This document shows, in pieces, positions 19,403 through 27,522 of a stretch of 64,000 nucleotides of DNA. How positions within the stretch are numbered: position 1 is the first letter of the stretch; the number at the start of each line of letters is the position of its first letter. This stretch comes from Pseudomonas sp. Irchel s3b2. GTDB lineage: Bacteria; Pseudomonadota; Gammaproteobacteria; Pseudomonadales; Pseudomonadaceae. A program made the translations under genes and the position numbers. The notes below the pieces were generated by a model that saw only the letters and a program-made list of their open reading frames with translations, searched no databases and was not told the DNA's origin. Location: assembly GCF_900187445.1 (NCBI RefSeq), contig NZ_FYEB01000006.1, forward strand, positions 1 through 64,000. The letters run 5' to 3'.

Positions 19403-19660
19403 ATGCTTGATCTGAACACGAATAGCTTCGGTGCCGCCATGGAAGACATTTTCGTCGTGAAACGCTGCAACAAGATCATCGTTCATGGCCGCCGGGCCGG
19501 AGAAGCCGATCATTCACCACCCGACGCCGCTGTCTGGTATCGCATCGCCGATACCCGTACTCGCGGCTTCATCGGTGACGGCTTCGATCTTGAAGAGGAC
19601 GCCGTGCGCGAATGTCGGCGGCTTAACGCGGTCAGCTCGCCGAAGTCCTGGCACGCCTGA
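19403..19660 (+). CDS. Small hypothetical protein
   Basis: 85 residues with AGGGG nine bases before the ATG. A mixed alpha/beta sequence (DIFVVKRCNKIIVHGRR, WYRIADTRTRGFIGDGFDLEEDAVRECRRLN) without signal or membrane segment. Function not recognised. A terminator follows. Confidence 0.7.
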   Translation: MLDLNTNSFGAAMEDIFVVKRCNKIIVHGRRAGEADHSPPDAAVWYRIADTRTRGFIGDGFDLEEDAVRECRRLNAVSSPKSWHA

Positions 19661-19725
19661 AGCCGACCTGTTTTATTTCCGGGTCTATACTTAAAGGAGC
19701 TGAAGGATCAGCGACCCATCGGCAG

Positions 19726-19751
19726 AAAGCTCGCTCCTTCGCGGGCTTTTT
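19726..19751 (+). terminator. Rho-independent terminator
   Basis: AAAGCTCGC (19726-19734), loop TCCTTC, GCGGGCTTT (19741-19749), then T's. One G-T pair in the stem. Ends the 19403-19660 transcript. Confidence 0.75.
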
Positions 19752-19791
19752 GTTGCCCTTTACCCGATTTCTTTGAACGGAGGTGTATGTC

Positions 19792-20022
19792 ATGTCCGAG
19801 AAAGAGTCCATCACCACCCTGCTCACCCTGCTTGACTCCCGTCAGGCGCGCCTTGCCGCCGCGTGCAAGGAAATCGCCGATTGGGTTGATAATCAAGGAG
19901 GGCATCCGACAGCCCTCAGGATTCGCGATCGTCTGAACGACATCGAGAAAGACACGCCACAGATTCGCAGTGCTCTGTCTTCACTCAAACCTGTCGAGCC
20001 GCCGCTGCCTCGGTTCAGATGA
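19792..20022 (+). CDS. Small helical hypothetical protein
   Basis: 76 residues starting at ATG 19792 with GGAGGTG six bases upstream; the in-frame GTG at 19783 overlaps that site and is unlikely. Mostly helical (ITTLLTLLDSRQARLAAACK, LRIRDRLNDIEK) with a Pro-rich tail. Function not recognised. Followed by a strong terminator. Confidence 0.7.
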   Translation: MSEKESITTLLTLLDSRQARLAAACKEIADWVDNQGGHPTALRIRDRLNDIEKDTPQIRSALSSLKPVEPPLPRFR

Positions 20023-20122
20023 GCCGACCAAGGTACTCAAACCAGGGACAGAGCCCGAGTCAGGACGCCTGATCGGTGACATCATCGTCACCAGGCTTAT
20101 GCCTGTCTGCGTTACACACCAA

Positions 20123-20149
20123 CCCGGCCAAGTTTGCCGGGCTTTTTTT
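20123..20149 (+). terminator. Rho-independent terminator
   Basis: CCCGGC, 7-base loop, GCCGGG, C and seven T's. Ends the 19792-20022 transcript. Confidence 0.85.
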
Positions 20150-20256
20150 GTTTGTGCCCTTTTCCATTTCACACCGCCTTCACAACTCCCCCTCTACAGT
20201 GCATCTACTCCTTTTCAAGAATGCCCATTGGCCCGCCCGCATGCGGGCCTTTTTTT
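20150..20256 (+). terminator. Second terminator with about 85 bases of unassigned sequence before it
   Basis: GCCCGCATGCGGGC (20235-20248) and seven T's (20250-20256). No gene lies between this and the previous terminator, so it either backs up the first one or ends a short untranslated transcript. I saw no convincing promoter in between. Confidence 0.6.
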
Positions 20257-20326
20257 GCCTGTTATATAGCGAACGAACGCCTTCGCCCGCCTGTCGAACG
20301 ATTACATATCAAGAAGGAGATACCCC

Positions 20327-20611
20327 ATGGTCACTCACTTCAAAATCGGCGGGCACCTGGCCTGCGGACACAAAGGCAGCAACCTGACTTCAAGCAGCAT
20401 ACTGACTCGCGTGAAATGCAGAAGCTGCCGCAACACCGATGCGTTCAAAGAAGCACGCAAAGCCGAACGCAACGCTGCACGTCGGGCCGCACGCAAGGCC
20501 AAAGCCACCCACACCGCCAATGACTGGCGCGCAGCCTGGACCCAGCGGCTGATCGAAATGCCCGGTTTACAAAGACTGCCGCGTGGTTTTACCGGCCAGC
20601 CATTCGTGTAG
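20327..20611 (+). CDS. Small basic protein with putative zinc ligands
   Basis: 94 residues. Cys13, His15, Cys31 and Cys34 (HLACGHKG and VKCRSC) could bind zinc in a ribbon-like N-terminal part. Residues about 40-65 are very rich in Lys, Arg and Ala (RKAERNAARRAARKAK), suggesting nucleic-acid contact. The ribosome binding site AAGAAGGAGATA is unusually strong, matching 12 bases of the phage T7 gene 10 leader. Function not recognised. It could be of phage origin, but nothing else here proves it. Confidence 0.65.
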   Translation: MVTHFKIGGHLACGHKGSNLTSSSILTRVKCRSCRNTDAFKEARKAERNAARRAARKAKATHTANDWRAAWTQRLIEMPGLQRLPRGFTGQPFV

Positions 20612-20658
20612 CTGACTCCCTGATCCCAACATGGGGCGCTATAGGAGAGGAAATACCG

Positions 20659-21084
20659 ATGAACAGACCTCTTCTGCTTCTGATCGTCTGCCTGTGCCCC
20701 ACGTGGGTGATGGCGCAAGGGTGCGACGTCAAAACCCGATCCCAAAGCCCTTCAGTTCCCGTGATCGAAACACACTCCTGCTACGAGTACGATGGCATGC
20801 CCGTGGACTCTATTGATTGGTCCTGCAGCAACGAGAGCAAGGAAATGCTGACCAGCACCAAGAAAAAAGTCCAACAGTGCGGCGATCGCTATCGGGCCAC
20901 CTGCCTGGGCACATTGACTGCAGAGGCGCTGGCCAACCCTCTGTCCATCAGCAAGGACAAGAACAGCAAACCGCTGAACATCCCCGACGATGCCCAGGTC
21001 ATCACGTATTACTACACCGTCGAGAACCTGCCGCAGGCCAAGATCGATTGCGAAACCGGTGGGGGGAAATGGACTGAGAAGTAG
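20659..21084 (+). CDS. Secreted hypothetical protein
   Basis: 141 residues. Signal peptide (LLLLIVCLCPTWVMA) cleaved before QGCDV. Mature part has several Cys (QGCDV, SCYEYDG, SCSNES, QQCGDRYRATC, IDCETGG) that probably form disulfides in the periplasm. TAGGAGAGG precedes the ATG. Function not recognised. A hairpin follows at 21152. Confidence 0.7.
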   Translation: MNRPLLLLIVCLCPTWVMAQGCDVKTRSQSPSVPVIETHSCYEYDGMPVDSIDWSCSNESKEMLTSTKKKVQQCGDRYRATCLGTLTAEALANPLSISKDKNSKPLNIPDDAQVITYYYTVENLPQAKIDCETGGGKWTEK

Positions 21085-21151
21085 TGAATGGTTGTGCAAC
21101 GAGATCTATCTATCCACGTATTTGGTCAAAAATAGCGGATCAGAAACAAAC

Positions 21152-21185
21152 AAGGGTTTGCATTAGCTTTCGCTTGCAAACCCTT
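21152..21185 (-). terminator. Hairpin next to a tRNA-like relic
   Basis: AAGGGTTTGCA (21152-21162) and TGCAAACCCTT (21175-21185), with A-rich and T-rich flanks. It sits where a terminator would lie behind the tRNA 3' end seen at 21195-21217 on the minus strand. It can also end the 20659-21084 gene. Confidence 0.6.
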
Positions 21186-21194
21186 GATTTTAAA

Positions 21195-21217
21195 TGGTGC
21201 TGAAGCCGGGGTCGAAC
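21195..21217 (-). other. tRNA 3'-end-like fragment (candidate att relic)
   Basis: TGGTGC-T-GAAGCCGG-GG-TCGAAC resembles the 3' end of tRNA-Leu at 38035 (TGGTGC-CC-GAAGCCGG-AA-TCGAAC) and lies beside a terminator-like hairpin. The rest of a tRNA is absent. This is what remains when an element integrates into a tRNA 3' end, but the copy is imperfect, so old or from another tRNA. The stretch 21218-21508 otherwise holds only the 21-bp repeat and possible integrase 5' debris. Confidence 0.45.
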
Positions 21218-21272
21218 AAACAACCTAAAGACCTCTATATTACTGGTTTTCTCTAATATCAGATTCGTCACA

Positions 21273-21293
21273 TATACCTAAACGTATACCTAA
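21273..21293. repeat. 21-bp repeat, left copy (possible integrase arm site)
   Basis: Two units of ATACCTAAA separated by CGT. The same sequence with one change occurs in the same orientation at 37903-37923, beside tRNA-Leu. Short tandem units next to an integrase gene are typical of arm-type binding sites. Confidence 0.6.
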
Positions 21294-21508
21294 AACGGGA
21301 AGTACCCTGGTCTTCTTCGTCTCCAGCCGGTCGCCTATCGTGCAGATGCCCTCCCCCGTTTTGCCGTCGCCGGGTGGCGCTTGTGATCATCATTGCTCTC
21401 CCCGCTTCCTGTGACTGGCTACGCGCAGGCCAGCGACGGCGAGGCCTTGTGTCACCTGGCACTGGCTGGGCCGGGCTTGGCGCGTCAAGCAGCCTTCCAA
21501 GTGCGTGA

Positions 21509-22888
21509 GGACATTGCCACCGACCGCGAGCCCGCAAGGACGGCGTATCGGTCAGCTTTTTCTATCGCTATCGGTGGGGCGACCAGAACAAAGAGTACGC
21601 CTGCGGGTCCTGGCCGCGCAAATCCCTGACCGACATCCGCAAGGCCCGCAACCAGGCCCGAGCGCTCATTGATGAGCAAATCAATCCCAACGAGCAAAAG
21701 AAAACCGCCAAGGCACAGGCTCATGCCGCGACGAACGCAGAAGCCGAGCAGGAAAAGTCGACGAAGGTGCAAATACTGACCGTCCAGGATCTGGCCAAGG
21801 CCTGGCTGCTGGATGGCGTCGCGCGTAAAGATGGAAATGCCGAGTTGCAACGGCGCTTTAACAAGGACCTTTTGCCAGCACTTGGTAGGACAGCGGTGAA
21901 CAATGTTTCCGAACACGATGTTCGGGCGCTGATCCGGGCCGTGGTCAACCGAGGTGCTCACCGGCAAGCCATCAGCTTCTTCGCCGACCTCACCCAGATG
22001 TTCAGCTAGGCTAGAAAACGCCAACCTTGGCGGGCCTTATTGATCGAGGGTGATCCAACTGAGCTGGTCGACATCTCCCCGTTGATCCCTGCCGACTACG
22101 AAGCGGAAAGAAGCCGCATCCTTTCCCCGGCTGAGCTGTTGGAATTGCACAACCGCTTCCAGCAAATGACCGCCGATTACAACGCCCTACCCGCTGGTCA
22201 AAAGTACGAGGGTATTCGTCCATTAAAGAAGGAGACTCAACTCGCGCTCTGGATCAGCCTGGGCACCTTGTGCCGGATTGGCGAGTTGCTGCAGGCCGAA
22301 TGGAAAAATGTCGACCTGGACCAGCAGACTTGGTTTATTTCCAGCGAGAACGTCAAAGGCACCCACGGCAGGAAACAGGACCACCATGTCTTCCTCTCGC
22401 CCTTCGCCCTGCATTTCTTTCAGGAACTCAAGACCCTGACGGGAGATTCCCTGTGGTGCTTTCCCAACAAGCAGGATGATGGGCATGTGGACGTGAAAGT
22501 GGCGAGCAAACAGGTGGGCGATCGCCAGGCCCGGTTCAAAAACCGCAAGGCCCTCTCCAGACGGCGTCACGACGATACGCTGGTGCTTGCCGACGGCCAA
22601 AACGGCGACTGGACACCGCATGACCTGCGCCGCACGGGCGCGACCATGATGCAGGCTTTGGGGGTCAGCCTGGACGTCATCGACCGCTGCCAAAACCATG
22701 TGCTGGCAGGCTCGCGGGTGAGGCGCCATTACCTGCATCACGACTATGCCGAAGAGAAGAAGCGCGCCTGGAACCTGTTGGGCGATCGACTCAGTGCCGT
22801 ATTGTCCTCGACCTACGAGCATCCTCCGGCCGAGTCGATGATGTCTTTTCCAGCGTATACCGCGACTGGATCCCTACCGCCTTCATAA
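21509..22888 (+). pseudogene. P4-type phage integrase, interrupted by an amber codon
   Basis: One frame encodes most of a tyrosine recombinase: N-terminal part (DGVSVSFFYRYRWGDQNKEY, SWPRKSLTDIRKARNQARAL), core-binding domain (VQDLAKAWLLDGVARKDGN) and catalytic domain with Arg in LCRIGELLQ, HDLRRTGA, and the Tyr in RRHYLHHDYAEEKK. TAG at 22007-22009 interrupts it where relatives normally have Trp (MFS-stop-ARKRQPWRALL). The extreme N-terminus seems shifted to another frame upstream of about 21535. Everything after the amber codon stays open. It probably drove integration of the 21-38 kb island. Confidence 0.85.
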
Positions 22889-22909
22889 GTCGGCGTCTTT
22901 AGTGCTGCG

Positions 22910-23060
22910 TGTGGGCGCCGATGCGATTTTGACCCAAACCGTCGGAAATCTTTGACCCATTCGAATACTCAGCAATCGATGTCCTTGCGTGGGATTTCAG
23001 AAGCTGCACATGGGTCAGCTAAAATCAGCAACCCAGGTCAAAATCGCATCAGCGCCAACA
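22910..23060. mobile_element. IS21-like terminal repeats without transposase
   Basis: 25-bp ends at 22910-22934 and 23036-23060 are inverted and match at 23 of 25 positions (TGTTGGCGC... GATTTTGACC type). A second TTTGACCC-type repeat lies inside each end. Only 151 bp in total, with no istA/istB. It could be an internally deleted IS21-family element or a MITE. No target duplication was recognised. Confidence 0.65.
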
Positions 23061-23078
23061 CTAATAGGATAAAAAGGT

Positions 23079-23149
23079 GCTTTGTCCTGATGAGACTCCA
23101 TCCTGACCAAGGATGCCGTCTTGAGCCTCATTTGGCCAAAGGACAAAGC
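23079..23149. repeat. Inverted repeat near the aminotransferase 3' end
   Basis: GCTTTGTCCT (23079-23088) and AGGACAAAGC (23140-23149), with an inner ATCCT/AGGAT hairpin at 23100-23114. It may be a relic of another mobile element or a structured RNA. No gene lies in 23061-23212. Confidence 0.5.
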
Positions 23150-23212
23150 GAGTATGAAGCTGCTGGCCGGAGGACTCCACATTCCGGCTCTGCCTGTAGT
23201 GAGTGGCGTTAA

Positions 23213-24586
23213 CTACTGTGCAGTGTGTTTGAGGTACCAGTGTTGTGTCGCATCCAAAGAAGCCGCAAAAACTCCAAGGATTTCATTGATATCCTTCTCC
23301 GTTGAGATCAACGGAGGACAGAATGCCAATGCATCTCCCATGACTCGGTTGATCATTCCACGCTCCTGGGCCTGAGAGGACAGATACCGCCCGAGTCTGC
23401 CAACAGCCTCAAAAGGCTCTTTTGTGTGCCGGTCGGCTACCAACTCAACGGCAGCAATCAACCCCACACCACGAACCTCTCCAACCATAGGATGATCAGC
23501 AAACTGCTGAAGCCCCTTGCGAAGGATAATCCCCATTTCAGCAGCATGCTGAACCAGGCCCTCCTCTTCGATAATTTTAAGATTCTCCAGGGCGACTGCA
23601 GTAGCTACCGGGTGCCCGCTACCAGTGAAGCCATGCCCTAACGTGCCGATCGACTGGCTCTGGTCGGCAATGTCTTGGTAAACAGCGTCGTTAATCAATA
23701 TGGCTGCAATGGGCTGATAGGAGGACGACAGCTGTTTGGATACCACCATGACGTCTGGTTTGATATCAAAGGTCTCGCAACCGAACATATTGCCGGTTCG
23801 ACCGAAACCACAGATGACCTCGTCCGCGACAATCAAGACGTCATGCTTGCGGCACACCTTCTGGATCTTTTCCCAGTAGGTCTTCGGCGGAATGATCACC
23901 CCCCCCGCTCCCATCAGCGGTTCGCCATAAAACGCTGCGACCGTCTCAGGGCCTTCCTTGATGATCAGATCATCCAGTTCTCGGGCGAGGCGATCGGCGA
24001 ACTGTTCTTCTGTTTCACCTGCTCGACCATATCGGTAAAAGTGCGGGCAGCTGACATGCAGGAAGCCCGGCAGGGGAACGTCAAAACCGCGCTGATTTGC
24101 CGGCAGCCCAGTGAGGCTCGCACTTACGGTAGTGATACCGTGATATGCGTTCTGCCGACTGATGAACTTTTTCTTGGTGGGCTTCCCCAGAGCATTGTTC
24201 CGGTACCATAAAAGCTTAACTACTGTGTCGTTTGCCTCAGAGCCGGAGTTGGTGAAAAACACTTTGCTCATCGGCACCGGAGCCATCTTCACCAATTTTT
24301 CGGCGAGCTCGATGCTGGGGCGGTGTGCCTTGCTGGAAAACACATGATAGAACGGCAGTGTACGTAGCTGCTTTTCGGCAGCCTCAATCAGCCGCTGGTT
24401 GCTGAAACCAAGCGCTACACTCCATAGCCCTGACATCGCCTCGATGTATCGCTTATTTTGATTATCATAAACATGAACTCCTTCTCCACGTTCTATAATG
24501 AGGGGGCCATCCGCCTCATGAAGTCGAGCATCCGTATAAGGATGGAGGTGATTTTTAACATCTTTTTGTGCAAGCAAATCCGTCAT
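23213..24586 (-). CDS. Class III omega-aminotransferase
   Basis: 457 residues, PLP-dependent fold type I. The PLP Lys is 284 (VVSKQLSSS) and the partner Asp 255 (ADEVICGFGRTG). SGLWSVALGF, TNSGSEANDTVVKLLWY, RQNAYHGITTVSASLTG and GFTGSGHPVATAVAL are typical of omega-amino acid or amine:pyruvate transaminases. It would convert an omega-amino group to an aldehyde with pyruvate as acceptor. The start at 24586 has GAGG nine bases upstream; the frame runs open to 24715. Last gene of the peptide/amide operon direction; a step after the NylB-like hydrolase is likely by context. Confidence 0.88.
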   Translation of the reverse strand: MTDLLAQKDVKNHLHPYTDARLHEADGPLIIERGEGVHVYDNQNKRYIEAMSGLWSVALGFSNQRLIEAAEKQLRTLPFYHVFSSKAHRPSIELAEKLVKMAPVPMSKVFFTNSGSEANDTVVKLLWYRNNALGKPTKKKFISRQNAYHGITTVSASLTGLPANQRGFDVPLPGFLHVSCPHFYRYGRAGETEEQFADRLARELDDLIIKEGPETVAAFYGEPLMGAGGVIIPPKTYWEKIQKVCRKHDVLIVADEVICGFGRTGNMFGCETFDIKPDVMVVSKQLSSSYQPIAAILINDAVYQDIADQSQSIGTLGHGFTGSGHPVATAVALENLKIIEEEGLVQHAAEMGIILRKGLQQFADHPMVGEVRGVGLIAAVELVADRHTKEPFEAVGRLGRYLSSQAQERGMINRVMGDALAFCPPLISTEKDINEILGVFAASLDATQHWYLKHTAQ

Positions 24587-24767
24587 GATTTTGCCTCGAA
24601 GTGAGAGAGGATTCGTTAAACCAAGGGCCGTGTAGAAACCCAAATTAAATACCCAGGCAACCGCACCAGGCTCCACAACTACAACAACTACTTGTCGCCA
24701 ATAGCCACGGAGCAAAAAGCGGCATAAACACCGTAATCGGTGTCCGGACTTACTTGACCAATTCAGG

Positions 24768-24811
24768 CTCGCCTACAGGTTATGCGCTAAACCTGTGGGC
24801 GAGCCCGCTCG
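24768..24811. repeat. REP-like inverted repeat
   Basis: GGCTCGCCTACAGGTT faces AACCTGTGGGCGAGCC, separated by a short loop. REP-type palindrome between the porin and aminotransferase genes. Confidence 0.7.
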
Positions 24812-24848
24812 CGAAGAGGACTTTAGGGCTGTTGCCAAAAAATCCGGA

Positions 24849-26030
24849 TCAGAAGTAATAACCGATGTTCATGTACAACTGGTTTTCCCACTGGTTACTA
24901 CCACCAGCCCCCAGGCTCTGGGTGAGGCTGCCGCCACCGATGACCGGATCATTCTTGCCGTACAACCATTCCGTGGCGATCCACAGCTTGCTGAGGGAGA
25001 ACGATGTGCCGAATATCATCCGTTGCGAGGTCTTGAAATCGTCAGCAGATTTATCGAAGGCGCTGTAGTTGGCGTACAGCTTCACACCGCTGATCTGATC
25101 GAACAGATACTTGCCGCTGACGTCATAGCTCACATCCGCCACGTACAAGTTGCCGCGACTGGCGACGTTGAAGGTGGCGTCGTAACTGCCGAAAGTCACC
25201 AGTTCATCGGTGCCGGGGTTGCGCGGGGACATCTGCTGTCGCGCGGCTTGCAGTTGCACGCCCCATGGGCCGTTCTTGCCGATGTAGTGCACCGCCATGG
25301 CATTGCGCCGGCCATCGTTGTTGGTGTCGCGGTTCTCCAGGGACGAGGTCAGGCCAGAGATCCCGACTTCGGACTTCCACGGCCCCAGGTCCAGCGCCTT
25401 GGCCACCCGCAGGACCACGGTGTTGCGTTCCTGGTTGTTGCTGCCGTCGGTGACATAGCTGTCCGCTTCGGAGACCACGGTGGAGTAGGTTTCACCGTTG
25501 CTAGTGCCTTTACCCTGCCAGGCGGGGCGCAGGTAGTAACCGGCCTGAATATTCCAGTCGCCGCTTTGCTGGATGTACTTGGCGCCGACTTCTTCCACGT
25601 CTTCCAGTCCTATGACGCTGCCCAGGGTTTGGTAGAACGTGCTGCCGAAGTACGGCTGCAAACCGAACGGCAGCTGGTTCAGGCCGACTTGAACCTGCTG
25701 GTCGGGGTTGAACTTGTAGCCGATCCACGCCAATTCGGCGAACTGGACGTCACCGACATTCTCTGTGTACTCGTAAGGGTAGGCTCGACCGTAGAAACGG
25801 TATTGGGCCTCGCCGATCCAGGTATCGGAGTTGTACTTGGCGCTGAGGATCGCGGTGTCGAAGTTGAATTTCTGGATGTCGCGATCCGGGTCATAGTCCC
25901 AACGCGCCCGGACGGCACCGCCGAGATCGAGGTTGTCGGTGACCTGGATCGCCATCGCAGGGGTGGAAAGGGCCCCCAACAGCGCCAGCGGGGTCAATGA
26001 GCGCAAGGCCCGGGTGGTGTTCAAGTTCAT
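24849..26030 (-). CDS. Outer-membrane beta-barrel porin
   Basis: 393 residues with a signal peptide cleaved near AMA-IQV. The mature chain alternates strands throughout (LGGAVRARWDY, WIGEAQYRFYGRAY, VQVGLNQLPFG, LYMNIGYYF) and ends in Phe, the outer-membrane assembly signal. It resembles Pseudomonas porins but not clearly OprD, so no name is given. GGAGCGACC precedes the ATG. It lies 247 bases downstream of the hydrolase gene in the same direction and probably admits the substrate of this cluster. The gap 26031-26277 shows only a GC-rich palindrome. Confidence 0.8.
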   Translation of the reverse strand: MNLNTTRALRSLTPLALLGALSTPAMAIQVTDNLDLGGAVRARWDYDPDRDIQKFNFDTAILSAKYNSDTWIGEAQYRFYGRAYPYEYTENVGDVQFAELAWIGYKFNPDQQVQVGLNQLPFGLQPYFGSTFYQTLGSVIGLEDVEEVGAKYIQQSGDWNIQAGYYLRPAWQGKGTSNGETYSTVVSEADSYVTDGSNNQERNTVVLRVAKALDLGPWKSEVGISGLTSSLENRDTNNDGRRNAMAVHYIGKNGPWGVQLQAARQQMSPRNPGTDELVTFGSYDATFNVASRGNLYVADVSYDVSGKYLFDQISGVKLYANYSAFDKSADDFKTSQRMIFGTSFSLSKLWIATEWLYGKNDPVIGGGSLTQSLGAGGSNQWENQLYMNIGYYF

Positions 26031-26277
26031 GGTCGCTCCGTCTCTTGTTTATTTTATTGTTGGCAACACTCATCCCGGCCACGGCAAAAGCGCGGTCTGG
26101 ATGAAAGGGGTAGGGCCCACCAGAACGAAGGCTGCAAACAGCGTCCAAGTGAGGGCCGGGAGGTTCAGCCGCCGGCGGCCAGCCGGGTCTGGGTGTAGCT
26201 ATGCCGAGCCTGCACACCGCACCTCTTCACCAAGGCTGGGAGGTGCCTGACAAGCCGCGGTCATTCACACTCCCGCG

Positions 26278-27516
26278 TCAGCTGCGTTGCAGTTCTTCAA
26301 CCACAGCGGCACAAGCACGGAAGGTATTCAACGTCCACTCTGCATTGATAAAGTCCGGCCAACTGGAAAGTTTTACGATTGCCACTTCAGAAGCCGGATC
26401 CCAATAGATACTCTGCCCAAATACTCCGCGCGCCGAGTAGGTACCCTGTTCACTGTCCAGCACCCAGCACTGATTGCTATAGGCGCTGTTAGGAAAGTGT
26501 TTGACATAGAAGCCATAGAGGACTTCAAAAGCCGGTGTGGAACCACGGCCGCATGCGCGCACAAACTCCTCTGGAACAATCTGTTGGCCGTTGAAACGTC
26601 CCCCCTGCAGATACATCTGGGCAAAGCGCCCCAGATCACGCAGCGTGGCGCTCATCCCGCCATCGGCCAATGCAGTTCCAACGCAATCGAGGGTGATATT
26701 CGCGTCTTGTTCTGCCCCCAGTCTTGACCAGATCTCCCGGCTCAGTAAAACGGGGAGCCGCTCGCCGCAGGCCCGCTCACAGACCCAGGCCAACACGTCG
26801 GTATCCACTGAGCGATACTCAAAGAACTGGCCATGTTCACGGTCTTTACTCAGCGACTTCAACAAACCATAAATGCTGTCAGGCGACTTTAGCTCTCCCC
26901 GTTCACGCCAACCGGAGGCGATATCCAACTGGATGAATTCAGCATCCGGATCGGTGTAGTCCTCCCTGAATCTCACTCCCGTGCGCATATCCAGCAGATC
27001 CTGTACCCGGGCGTCGCCATAACCGCTTGCCGAAAGTTCGGGCACATAGTCGCTTACAAGCGCTTGGGGATCGATTCTGCCCTGGCCGATCAACCTGCCG
27101 ACCAGGCTACCGACGACGGTCTTGGATACCGATTGCAACAGATGCAACGTGTGCGGCTGCATACCGTTGAAATATTGCTCCGAAACCACCTTGCCTTGAT
27201 GAAGCACCAAAAAACCATCGGTGTAGCTATCGGTCAAGAAGCTCGCCAGATCGGTTTGCCCGCCGTCGACCCGCTGGAAACGTACGTCGTCCAGTGAGCG
27301 TTCGTTGCGCTCGAGTTCGGTGACCGTCCCGGGACTGCGATGAATAGCGGCCACCGGAAACAGCTGGCTCATGTGCTGAAACGACCAGCGGTTATAGGGC
27401 GGACTGTCCCAATTATGCAGGCCAACTTGCTTTTGCCGGGGCGGCGGATAGCCCTGCATTAGCCTTAAGTCCTGATAACCAATGCCGGGGGCGGTCATGT
27501 CTTTTTTATTGTACAT
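26278..27516 (-). CDS. NylB-like serine hydrolase (6-aminohexanoate-dimer hydrolase family)
   Basis: 412 residues of the beta-lactamase/penicillin-binding fold. The nucleophile motif is Ser129-V-S-Lys132 (LLQSVSKTVV). Similarity to NylB is visible along the whole chain: PPYNRWSFQHMSQLFP, YTDGFLVL, GRIDPQALVSDYVPEL, EDYTDPD, TDVLAWVCER, VAIVKLSSWPD. Residues known to matter in NylB correspond here to Tyr187 (Y170), Asp198 (D181), Tyr234 (Y215) and Asp285 (N266); alignment is from memory. No signal peptide, so it acts in the cytosol after import. ATG follows the upstream ABC gene by six bases, suggesting coupling. It may hydrolyse an amide or ester of an omega-amino acid. Confidence 0.85.
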   Translation of the reverse strand: MYNKKDMTAPGIGYQDLRLMQGYPPPRQKQVGLHNWDSPPYNRWSFQHMSQLFPVAAIHRSPGTVTELERNERSLDDVRFQRVDGGQTDLASFLTDSYTDGFLVLHQGKVVSEQYFNGMQPHTLHLLQSVSKTVVGSLVGRLIGQGRIDPQALVSDYVPELSASGYGDARVQDLLDMRTGVRFREDYTDPDAEFIQLDIASGWRERGELKSPDSIYGLLKSLSKDREHGQFFEYRSVDTDVLAWVCERACGERLPVLLSREIWSRLGAEQDANITLDCVGTALADGGMSATLRDLGRFAQMYLQGGRFNGQQIVPEEFVRACGRGSTPAFEVLYGFYVKHFPNSAYSNQCWVLDSEQGTYSARGVFGQSIYWDPASEVAIVKLSSWPDFINAEWTLNTFRACAAVVEELQRS

Positions 27517-27522
27517 AGGGGT

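Noticed and set aside
20310..20332. Vector contamination because of the T7-like ribosome binding site
   Set aside because: The flanks are ordinary Pseudomonas-like sequence and only 12 bases match.
21195..21300. A functional tRNA or tmRNA gene
   Set aside because: Only the T-arm and acceptor end are recognisable; D-arm and anticodon arm cannot be formed.
24849..26030. Naming the porin OprD
   Set aside because: The barrel and signal peptide are clear, but the OprD pattern is not, so only a general porin call is made.
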